Shown here: piece after piece, positions 44,552 through 51,938 of the stretch
How the letters are laid out: every line of letters begins with the position of its first letter
Position numbering within the stretch: the first letter of the stretch is position 1
Origin: CAZBBB01 sp964490005
Lineage (GTDB): Bacteria > Planctomycetota > B15-G4
Assembly (NCBI GenBank): GCA_964490005.1
Contig: CAZBBB010000006.1
Location: 7,686 to 71,685 of the forward strand
Direction: 5' to 3'
DNA: 64,000 nucleotides
Program-made: the position numbers and the translations under genes
The notes under the pieces: generated by a model
The model's input: the letters and a program-made list of their open reading frames with translations, nothing else
Told to the model about the DNA's origin: nothing
Database searches by the model: none

Positions 44552-44992
44552 ATGGCGCGACGCGGCAAGGAATTCGAGGCCACCGAGGCCGACATGACGC
44601 CGATGATCGACGTCACGTTCCAGCTGATCATCTTCTTCATCTGCACGATCAAGTTCAAAACGCTCGAGGGCAAGCTCGAGACGCAGCTGCCCAAGGACGT
44701 GGGCGTGAACTCGTCGCCGGTCGACATCCTGCTCGAGAAGGTCGAGATCTACATCAACGTCGACAAGAGCCGCGAGGACGGCTTCCACGTGGTCCTGAAC
44801 GGCAACAAGATGCCCAGCCTGAACGCGCTGGCCGCGCGCCTGCGGGACACCAAGGCGGCCCAGCCCGACGCCAAGGCCACCCTCTATCCCGGCAAGGCCG
44901 TGGACTACTCGATGGTGGTCAAGGTCGTCGACGAATGCATCCGCGCCGAGATGCTCGACCTGACCTTCGCGGGCGTGGCCTTCGACGCCTGA
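44552..44992 (+). CDS. exbD: ExbD/TolR-family motor subunit, copy 2
   Basis: The 146-residue protein has D20 in ADMTPMIDVTFQLIIFFI and a periplasmic domain (IYINVDKS, ATLYPGKAVDYSMVVKVVDEC). A strong GGAGGAGG lies upstream of its ATG, overlapping the end of copy 1. Both copies keep the essential aspartate, so both could take part in proton flow. It ends with a cysteine-containing VVDECIRAEML and LTFAGVAFDA. Secretin 2 follows after 74 bases with no obvious terminator between. Confidence 0.93.
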   Translation: MARRGKEFEATEADMTPMIDVTFQLIIFFICTIKFKTLEGKLETQLPKDVGVNSSPVDILLEKVEIYINVDKSREDGFHVVLNGNKMPSLNALAARLRDTKAAQPDAKATLYPGKAVDYSMVVKVVDECIRAEMLDLTFAGVAFDA

Positions 44993-45066
44993 ACCGTGCT
45001 ACGTTCCCCCGCCCTGAGCCCCGCCCCGAGCCCGGATCGGCCCCGGTCCCCCTTGGTGTCAATGAC

Positions 45067-47583
45067 ATGAAGCGACTCCCGACGCTGCTCTCCGCCACGC
45101 TGGCCTGCGCGCTCGCCTTTCCGGTCACGGCCCAGGACGGCGCCCTGCAGGCGGAGATCGCGCGCCGCGACCTGCTCGCGCAGAAGACCTTCCTGCTCGT
45201 CGAGCACCACGTCGCCAATGCGCGCGCGCTCGAGGAGCGACTCGATCTGGCCGGCGCCGAGGCGCAGCTCGTCAAGGCGCGCGACCTCGACCCGACCAAC
45301 AAGGTCGTCCTCGACTATCTCGCGCAGGTGCAGGCGCTGCTCGGGCGGCCCGAGGCCGAGGCGCGCGCCTTGGCGGTCTCGGCCGCCGAGCGCTACGCGG
45401 CGCAGCAGCAGCAGATGAAGGTCGTGGCGCTGGCCGACCTGGCCTCCGCCGAGCGCGCCCTCACGGCGGGCGACGCGGCGCTCGCGCAGGACCTCGCGCG
45501 CGGCGTCGTGAACCGCATCGACTGGACCTCCGGCACGATCGACTGGGGCGACATCGGCGGGCGGGCGCGCGCGCTGCTCGCCCGCGCCGAGGGTTCGGCC
45601 GGCGCGAATGCCGAGGCCCTGCGCCGCGCCAAGGAAGCCGAGGCCTGGAAGAAGCTGCAGGAGGAGGAGTCGCTCGCCGACGCCCAAGCCGACGCGCGCC
45701 AGACGCGCATGCTCGAGGCCGGCTACGACCGCTTCATGGCCAACGACTTCCAGGGCGGCGCCAAGCTGGCGGCGGCCGTGCTCGAGGAAGACCCCTCCGA
45801 CCCCTGGGCGCTCGAGCTGGCGGCCGCCTGCCGCGACGGCGAGCGCGACAGCGCCAACGAGCGCTTCCTCACGCGGCGTCGCGAGGAGATGCGGCGCTGG
45901 CGCGAGTCGATGGAGGCCGTGCGCATCCCCTACCGGGACATCCTCACCCCGCCCGACCGCAAGCACTGGGACGAGATCACGCGCAAGCGCGCCGGCATCG
46001 GCGCGGGCGGCCTGGCCGTCGTCGACCCCGAGGTCCAGGCGCTCTCCGAGCAGCTCGCCGCGACGCGCATGGACGTCGAGTTCCAGGAGATGACGATCGT
46101 CCAGGTCGCCAACAACATCTCCTTCTCGACCGACATCCCGGTGAGCATCGACCCCGAGGTCAGCACCGAACTCGACGACGCCGCCGAGTACGTCACGCTC
46201 ACCGGGCTGCGCGACCTGCCGGTCGAGTCGGTGCTCAACATCCTCGTCGAGCAGGTCGGCCAGGACCTCGCCTGGACCATCCGCAACGGCCGCGTCTACG
46301 TGACCAAGACCGAGAAGGCGGCCGGCAGCCCGGTCGTGCGCGTGCACAGCATCCAGGACCTGACCTTCCCGATCACCGACTTCAAGGGCGTGTCGATCCG
46401 CGACATCCCGCTGCCCGGCGAGGCCGGCGACGACAACGAGACCACGATCTTCAACAGCGAGCTCGACCGCGTGCGCCTGATCGAGCCCGACGAGGTGCTC
46501 AACCTCGTGCGCGAGAACATCTCGCGCGAGTCGTGGGACGCCAGCGAGTCGTACAGCATCGACTTCGTCGACAACCAGAACCTGCTCGTGATCCACACGC
46601 CCGAAGTGCAGGCGCAGGTGGCCGACTTCCTCGACGACCTGCGCACTTTCTCGACGAGCATGGTCACCATCGAGGCGCGCTTCTTCGCGCTCACGGACGC
46701 CTTCATCGAGGAGATCGGCACCGACCTGCGCGGCCTCGGGCCCGACGTGCCCGACGGCGGCCTCGGCTCGACGAACATCCTCGACGACGTCGATCCCGAC
46801 AACACGCAGGGCCTCGACAACAACGGCGACGGCACCGGCAACCCGAACGCGGGCGTGTTCTTCGAGGACGGCGGCGACCAGAGCTTCGCCGCGAGCAACG
46901 AGCTGTTCTTCAACAACCCGCTCGGCAAGCTCATGTCGACCGTCGGCGGCGGCGCCTTCCAGTTCACGATCCTCGACGACACGCAGGTCAACGTCGTCAT
47001 GCAGGCCGTGCAGAAGAGCCGCAACGCCTTCGAGATCAGCGCGCCGATCGTGTCGGTCTACAACACGCAGCGCGCCTTCGTGACGGTCGTCAACCAGGTC
47101 AGCTACGTGCAGGGCTACGACGTCGACGTCGCCACGGCCGCCTTCATCGCCGACCCGAACATCGGCGTCGTGCAGGAGGGCATCGTGCTCGACGTGCGGC
47201 CGACGATCTCCTTCGACCGCCGTTACGTGACGCTCGACGTGCAGACGACCGTCAGCAACCTCGAGCGCCCCTTCGAGACCTTCTCGACCTTCCTCGGCGG
47301 CAACACGACGCAGGTCTCCTTCGCGCTGCCCAAGCTCGACGTGCAGGACGCCCAGACGACCGTCGTCGTGCCCGACGGGGGCACGGTGATCCTCGGCGGC
47401 TTCAAGCACGTGCTGTACCGCAACCGCACGGCCGAGGCGCCCTGGCTGGCCGACATCCCGATCCTGGGCTTCTTCTTCCGCGAGAAGGGCCTGGCCGACG
47501 AGATGACCGACCTGATCGTGGCCATCAAGGCCACCGTCTCCGACTACTCGGCGCTCAAGCAGACCCCGGTCGCGAAGCGCTGA
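45067..47583 (+). CDS. Secretin-superfamily outer-membrane protein with TPR-like N-terminus (secretin 2)
   Basis: The 838-residue protein has an ordinary signal peptide (LLSATLACALAFPVTAQ), not a lipobox. TPR-like helices (about 25-300) and a long charged stretch precede an STN-type domain (MDVEFQEMTIVQVANNISFS), an N1-like module (YSIDFVDNQNLLVIHTPEV split) and a secretin core (IEARFFALTDAFIEEIGTDLRGL split; VPDGGTVILGGF; PWLADIPILGFFF; TDLIVAIKATV). The IGTDLRGL block aligns with IGVDLRGL of secretin 1, so they are paralogues. An acidic loop (DVDPDNTQGLDNNGDGTGN) between core strands resembles an EF-hand or dockerin calcium loop. A hairpin terminator follows. Confidence 0.88.
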   Translation: MKRLPTLLSATLACALAFPVTAQDGALQAEIARRDLLAQKTFLLVEHHVANARALEERLDLAGAEAQLVKARDLDPTNKVVLDYLAQVQALLGRPEAEARALAVSAAERYAAQQQQMKVVALADLASAERALTAGDAALAQDLARGVVNRIDWTSGTIDWGDIGGRARALLARAEGSAGANAEALRRAKEAEAWKKLQEEESLADAQADARQTRMLEAGYDRFMANDFQGGAKLAAAVLEEDPSDPWALELAAACRDGERDSANERFLTRRREEMRRWRESMEAVRIPYRDILTPPDRKHWDEITRKRAGIGAGGLAVVDPEVQALSEQLAATRMDVEFQEMTIVQVANNISFSTDIPVSIDPEVSTELDDAAEYVTLTGLRDLPVESVLNILVEQVGQDLAWTIRNGRVYVTKTEKAAGSPVVRVHSIQDLTFPITDFKGVSIRDIPLPGEAGDDNETTIFNSELDRVRLIEPDEVLNLVRENISRESWDASESYSIDFVDNQNLLVIHTPEVQAQVADFLDDLRTFSTSMVTIEARFFALTDAFIEEIGTDLRGLGPDVPDGGLGSTNILDDVDPDNTQGLDNNGDGTGNPNAGVFFEDGGDQSFAASNELFFNNPLGKLMSTVGGGAFQFTILDDTQVNVVMQAVQKSRNAFEISAPIVSVYNTQRAFVTVVNQVSYVQGYDVDVATAAFIADPNIGVVQEGIVLDVRPTISFDRRYVTLDVQTTVSNLERPFETFSTFLGGNTTQVSFALPKLDVQDAQTTVVVPDGGTVILGGFKHVLYRNRTAEAPWLADIPILGFFFREKGLADEMTDLIVAIKATVSDYSALKQTPVAKR

Positions 47584-47614
47584 GGCGCCGCCCCGCGCCG
47601 GCGGCCGCCCCCGA

Positions 47615-47640
47615 CCGGACAGGCTTCGGGGCCGGTCCGG
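47615..47640 (+). terminator. Hairpin terminator after secretin 2
   Basis: CCGGAC-A-GGC-TTCGGG-GCC-G-GTCCGG forms a nine-base-pair interrupted stem around a six-base loop, followed by CTTG. It marks the likely end of the secretin/ExbBD transcription unit. Confidence 0.5.
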
Positions 47641-47664
47641 CTTGATCGCCGCCCGCCGCACCCC

Positions 47665-47670
47665 CAGAAT
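47665..47670 (+). promoter_or_regulatory. -10-like CAGAAT just before the HAD gene
   Basis: CAGAAT ends eight bases before the GTG at 47679, again predicting an almost leaderless mRNA. The first base departs from consensus. Confidence 0.3.
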
Positions 47671-47678
47671 CGCCGGAC

Positions 47679-48407
47679 GTGGCGCGCCTGCGGGCAATCC
47701 TCTTCGACGTCGACGACACGCTGTTCAGCACGACGCAGTTCGCGTCGCAGGCCAGGCAGCGGGCCGTGGAGGCCATGGTGCGGCAGGGCATCCGCCTGCC
47801 GGTCTCCGAGGTGCGCCGCGAACTCGACGAAGTCATCGCCGAGTTCACCAGCAACTACGGCGGCCACTTCGACAAGCTGCTGCTGCGCCTGCCCGAGCGC
47901 AGCTGGGCCGGCCACAACCGCGCGCTGATCATCGCCGCCGGCGTGATGGCCTACCACGCCACGAAGGCCGAGCTGCGGCCCTTCCCCGACGTCGAGCCCT
48001 TCTTCGAGCGCGTGCACCGGCACGGCGAGATCATGCTCGGCATCATCACGCACGGGCTCGAGATCAAGCAGGCCGAGAAGATCCTGCTGCTGGGCATCCT
48101 CAAGTGGCTCAACCCGGGCGCGATCTTCATCAGCGACCAGCTCGGCATCTCGAAGCCCAATCCCAAGCTCTACCAGCGCGCCTGCTCGGCGCTCGGGCTC
48201 TCGCCGGGCGAGGTCATGTACATCGGCGACAACCCGGCGCACGACATCGACCCGGTGAACGCGCTGGGCATGGTCTCGGTGCGCATCCACCGCAACAACC
48301 GCTTCGAGGGCCGGACGGGCGCCACCGAGCCGCGCTACACGATCGGCTCCTTCGAGGACCTCGTGCCCATCCTGGCCGAGGACTTCGACACCGTCCTGCC
48401 CGCATGA
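47679..48407 (+). CDS. HAD-superfamily (subfamily IA) hydrolase
   Basis: The 242-residue protein has HAD motif I FDVDDTLF with nucleophile D10 and acid/base D12, a helical cap (about 18-100), motif II ITHGLE with threonine, motif III lysine in GISKPNPKLY and motif IV GDNPAHDID. It matches the TIGR02253-type group of phosphatases of unknown substrate; phosphoglycolate-like or nucleotide substrates are possible. GTG start, no Shine-Dalgarno. It precedes oppA by six bases, so it may be co-transcribed with the peptide transporter. Confidence 0.88.
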   Translation: MARLRAILFDVDDTLFSTTQFASQARQRAVEAMVRQGIRLPVSEVRRELDEVIAEFTSNYGGHFDKLLLRLPERSWAGHNRALIIAAGVMAYHATKAELRPFPDVEPFFERVHRHGEIMLGIITHGLEIKQAEKILLLGILKWLNPGAIFISDQLGISKPNPKLYQRACSALGLSPGEVMYIGDNPAHDIDPVNALGMVSVRIHRNNRFEGRTGATEPRYTIGSFEDLVPILAEDFDTVLPA

Positions 48408-48413
48408 GGCCGC

Positions 48414-50024
48414 GTGCGGGCTGAGCGCCGTCGCGCGCTGCTCGCCGGCGGGTTGGCGCTGGCGGCGCTCGGCGGGCTGGTCGGCTGGGGCGGCTCGTCG
48501 CTGCGCGAGCGCGCCGACTTCGCCTTCTGCAACCAGAACGAGATCAGCTCGCTCGACCCGGCCGCGTCGTCCGGCGTGCCCGAGGCGCGCATCCTCACCG
48601 CGCTGTTCGAGGGCCTGTTCCGCGCCGATCCGGCCACGGGCGAACCGCTGCCCGGCATGGCGAGCGCGTGGGAGGTGCGCGACGGGGGCCTCACCTGGCG
48701 CTTCACGATCCGCGAGGACAGCCGCTGGACCAACGGCGACCCGGTCACGGCCCGCGACTTCGCGTGGTCCTTCGCGCGGCTGCTGGCGCCCGAGACCTCG
48801 GCCCCCTACGCCGACATGGCCTTCTTCCTCGCCGGAGCGCAGCAGGTCAATGCCGGCGCCTCGCCCGAGCAGGCCGGCCTGGGCGTGGCCGCGCTCGACG
48901 ACCACGAACTGGAGCTGCGCCTGACGGCCCCCATGGCGCACCTGCCCAAGCTGCTGGCGCTCATGCCCTTCCTGCCCGTGCACCGCGCCACCGTCGAGGC
49001 CCACGGACGCGACTGGATCCGCCCCGAGCACCTGGTGAGCAACGGCCCCTTCCGTCTCGTCGAGCGCCGCATCCGCGACCGCCTGCGCTTGGTGCGCCAC
49101 GAAGGCTACTGGGGCGCCGCCGAGGTCGCCCTGGGCAGCATCGACGCCTGGGCCGTCGACGGGATCACGACGCAGCTCAACCTGTACCTGACGGGCGAGG
49201 TCGACTGGATGATCAAGCCGCCCACGAGCCTGTACGGCGCGATCCTGCCGCGCGACGACGCGCTCACGGGACCGCAGGCGGGCATGACCTTCTTCCGCTT
49301 CAACGTGACGCGACCGCCCTTCGACGACCCGCGCGTGCGCCGCGCCCTGACGCTGGCGCTCGACCGGCAGGCGCTGGCGCGCGACGTCATGCGCGGCGGC
49401 GAGCTGCCCGCGGGCAGCTTCGTGCCCGCCGGCCTGCCGGGCTACGAACCGGCCGCGCTGGCCCCCGCCGATCCCGACCTGGCCCGGCGGCTGCTGGCCG
49501 AGGCCGGTTACCCGGGCGGTGCGGGCTTCCCGTCCTTCGAGATCCTCTACCCGCACAACGAGAGCACGCGCGACTTCTGCGAGGCGGTCGCGGCGCAGTT
49601 GCGCGAGCGCCTCGGGCTGCAGCCGCGCCTCGTCAACCAGGCCTGGAAGGTCTTCCTCGATTCGAGCCGCCAGCTGCGCTTCGACCTGGCCTGGGGCGCC
49701 TGGATCGGCGACTACCTCGACCCGGCCGCCTTCCTCGAGATCTTCCGCGCGGGCTCGGGCAACAACCGCACCGGCTGGGTCGACGCCGGCTACGACGCGC
49801 TGCTCGACGAGGCCGCGCTCGAACTCGACGCGTCGCGGCGCGCGGCGCTGCTGGCCCGCGCCGAGGAGCGGCTGCTGGCCGCGCTGCCCTGCGCGCCGGT
49901 CTACCAGCGCATCAACCTGAACCTGGTCTCGCCGCGCGTCTCGGGCTTCTTCGACAACGCGCTCGACGTGCACCCGCTGCGCGACCTCTCCGTCACGGCG
50001 CCCGCCCCGGGGACGCGGCGATGA
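48414..50024 (+). CDS. Peptide ABC transporter substrate-binding protein (OppA/DppA family)
   Basis: The 536-residue protein begins with an arginine-rich signal (RAERRRALLAGGLALAALGGLVGW) of twin-arginine-like appearance. It then shows the family-5 binding-protein blocks: NEISSLDPAASSGVPEARIL, GLTWRFTIREDSRWTNGDPVTARDFAWSF split, YPHNESTRDFCEAVAAQL and AWIGDYLDPAAFLEIF. It would capture peptides in the periplasm for the OppBC pore encoded next. The GTG start is the only in-frame choice, since an ATG at 48404 meets a stop after six codons. Its stop overlaps the oppB ATG. Confidence 0.9.
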   Translation: MRAERRRALLAGGLALAALGGLVGWGGSSLRERADFAFCNQNEISSLDPAASSGVPEARILTALFEGLFRADPATGEPLPGMASAWEVRDGGLTWRFTIREDSRWTNGDPVTARDFAWSFARLLAPETSAPYADMAFFLAGAQQVNAGASPEQAGLGVAALDDHELELRLTAPMAHLPKLLALMPFLPVHRATVEAHGRDWIRPEHLVSNGPFRLVERRIRDRLRLVRHEGYWGAAEVALGSIDAWAVDGITTQLNLYLTGEVDWMIKPPTSLYGAILPRDDALTGPQAGMTFFRFNVTRPPFDDPRVRRALTLALDRQALARDVMRGGELPAGSFVPAGLPGYEPAALAPADPDLARRLLAEAGYPGGAGFPSFEILYPHNESTRDFCEAVAAQLRERLGLQPRLVNQAWKVFLDSSRQLRFDLAWGAWIGDYLDPAAFLEIFRAGSGNNRTGWVDAGYDALLDEAALELDASRRAALLARAEERLLAALPCAPVYQRINLNLVSPRVSGFFDNALDVHPLRDLSVTAPAPGTRR

Positions 50025-50938
50025 TGCGCTTTCTCGCCCGCCGCCTGCTCGGCATCGCCGTGCTGCTGTTCGTGGTCGTCACGCTGTCCTTCGCGCTCGT
50101 GCGCTCGGTGCCCGGCGGCCCCTTCGACGAGGCGCGCGCCCTCGACCCGGCCATCCGCGAGCGGCTGCTGGCCGCCTACGACCTCGCGGCGCCGCTGCAC
50201 GAGCAGTACGCGCGCTACGTGCAGGGCCTGCTGCGCCTCGACTTCGGGCCCTCGCTGCGCTACCGCGACTACGCCGTGGGCGAGATCCTGTCGGCGAGCC
50301 TGCCGGTCTCGCTGCTGCTGGGGGCCTGCGCGCTGGCCGTCGCGCTCGCCGTCGGACTGCCGGCCGGCGCGCTGGCCGCCCGCCGGCGCGGGAGCTGGGT
50401 CGACACGCTGGTCATGGGCGCCGCGACGCTGGGCCTGGCGCTGCCCAACTTCGTGCTGGCCGGCCTGCTCATCCTGCTGCTCGTCTTCCACTTCGCGGTC
50501 TTCCCCGTCGCGGGCTGGGGCAGCCCGGCGCAGCTCGTGCTGCCGGCCGTCGCGCTCGGCCTGCCCTTCGCGGCCGGCATCGCGCGGCTGTACCGGGCCG
50601 CGCTGCTCGAGACGCTCGGCGAGGACTTCGTGCGCACGGCGCGCGCCAAAGGCCTCTCCGAGGCGCAGGTGCTGCGACGGCACGCGATGCGCGTCTCGCT
50701 CGTCCCGGTGATCAGCTACCTCGGGCCGGCGACCGCCGGCATCCTCTCGGGCAGCCTCGTGGTCGAGCGCATCTTCGGCATCGCCGGCATGGGGACGCAC
50801 TTCGTCGAGTCGGCCTTCAACGCCGACTACAACCTGGCGCTGGGCGTGGTCATCGTGACGACCCTGCTCGTCTCGTCGCTCAACCTGCTCGTCGACCTGC
50901 TCTACGCGCTCCTCGACCCGCGGATCGCCGCGACGTGA
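50021..50938 (+). CDS. Peptide ABC transporter permease (OppB/DppB)
   Basis: The 305-residue inner-membrane protein has an N-terminal helix (LLGIAVLLFVVVTLSFALV), the DppB-type periplasmic loop (PGGPFDEARALDPAIRERL) and five more helices. The cytoplasmic EAA loop is visible (VRTARAKGLSEAQVLRRHAMR). It pairs with the OppC product of the next gene, which starts by four-base overlap. No ATPase gene follows, so this set probably uses the ATPases of the oppDF genes at 54507-56512 or others elsewhere. Confidence 0.92.
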   Translation: MMRFLARRLLGIAVLLFVVVTLSFALVRSVPGGPFDEARALDPAIRERLLAAYDLAAPLHEQYARYVQGLLRLDFGPSLRYRDYAVGEILSASLPVSLLLGACALAVALAVGLPAGALAARRRGSWVDTLVMGAATLGLALPNFVLAGLLILLLVFHFAVFPVAGWGSPAQLVLPAVALGLPFAAGIARLYRAALLETLGEDFVRTARAKGLSEAQVLRRHAMRVSLVPVISYLGPATAGILSGSLVVERIFGIAGMGTHFVESAFNADYNLALGVVIVTTLLVSSLNLLVDLLYALLDPRIAAT

Positions 50939-51915
50939 GCACGCCCGCGGCCCGCCCCTCGGCGTGGAAGCGCCTCGTCGCGCGGCGCGGCATGGGGCTC
51001 GCGGCCGGACTGCTCGCCGCGGTCGCGCTGCTCGCGCTGCTCGCGCCGCTGCTGCCCCTGCCGCCCGCCGAACGCATGGCGCCCGAACTCGCGGCGCGCG
51101 GGCCCTCGCCCGCCTGGCAGGCGATCGACCTGTCCGGGGCGCGCGCCGCGCACCCGACGGCGACCGCGCTGCGCGAGGCCTGCTTCGGGAGCGGCGCGCT
51201 CGTCGCCGCGCTGGGCACCGACGCGCTCGGCCGCGACGTGCTGGCGCGCATCGTCTGGGGCGCGCGCGTCTCGCTGCTCGTGGGACTGATCGCCACGCTC
51301 GTCTCCGTGCTCATCGGCGTGGGTTGGGGGCTGCTCGCCGGCTACGCGGGCGGGCGGCTCGACGAGTTCATGATGCGCGTCGTCGACGCGCTCTGGTCGA
51401 TCCCGCTCATCTTCCTGGTGATCCTCGCCGTGGCGCTGCTGCGCGACGTCGGGGCGCAGCTCGCCGCCTGGGGCATCACGCGCGAGGTCATCCTGTACGT
51501 GGTCATCGGCGCCGTCTCGTGGCTCACGATGGCGCGCATCGTGCGCGGCCAGGTGCTCTCGCTGCGCGAACGCGACTTCGTGCTCGCGGCGCGCGCGCTC
51601 GGCACGCGGCCGCTGGCGATCATGGGGCGGCACATCCTGCCCAACCTGTGGGGCCTGATCATCGTCTACCTCACGCTCACGATCCCGCGCGTGATCCTGT
51701 ACGAGGCCTTTCTGTCCTTCCTCGGGCTGGGCGTCGAGCCGCCGGGCGTGAGCTGGGGCATCCTGGCCGCCGAAGGCCTCGAGCAGCTCACCGCGATCTC
51801 GGTCGCCTGGTGGCTGGTCGTGTTCCCCGGCCTGGCGCTGGCCGCCACGCTCTTCGCCCTCAACGCGCTCGGCGACGGCCTGCGCGACGCCCTCGACCCC
51901 CGCACGGTGCGCTAG
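50935..51915 (+). CDS. Peptide ABC transporter permease (OppC/DppC)
   Basis: The 326-residue permease has an N-terminal helix ([21 protein letters not shown]), the OppC-type [21 protein letters not shown] block, and an EAA loop ([22 protein letters not shown]). Helices end in [17 protein letters not shown], the normal OppC C-terminus. The GTG start overlaps the oppB stop. Length is normal, unlike the second OppC at 56514. It converges with the M28 peptidase gene. Confidence 0.92.
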   Translation: MSTPAARPSAWKRLVARRGMGLAAGLLAAVALLALLAPLLPLPPAERMAPELAARGPSPAWQAIDLSGARAAHPTATALREACFGSGALVAALGTDALGRDVLARIVWGARVSLLVGLIATLVSVLIGVGWGLLAGYAGGRLDEFMMRVVDALWSIPLIFLVILAVALLRDVGAQLAAWGITREVILYVVIGAVSWLTMARIVRGQVLSLRERDFVLAARALGTRPLAIMGRHILPNLWGLIIVYLTLTIPRVILYEAFLSFLGLGVEPPGVSWGILAAEGLEQLTAISVAWWLVVFPGLALAATLFALNALGDGLRDALDPRTVR

Positions 51916-51919
51916 CGCT

Positions 51920-51938
51920 CGGGCGCGTCGCTCGCCCG
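51920..51938. terminator. Hairpin between convergent oppC and M28 genes
   Basis: CGGGCG-CGTCGCT-CGCCCG forms a six-base-pair stem with a seven-base loop between the two stop codons. It could terminate both strands. No T-run. Confidence 0.4.

Noticed and set aside
43331..44992. ExbB-ExbD-ExbD as a Tol-Pal or flagellar motor set
   Set aside because: No TolA, TolB, Pal, TonB or flagellar gene is adjacent, and the flanking secretin and TPR genes point to another use. The family call itself stands.
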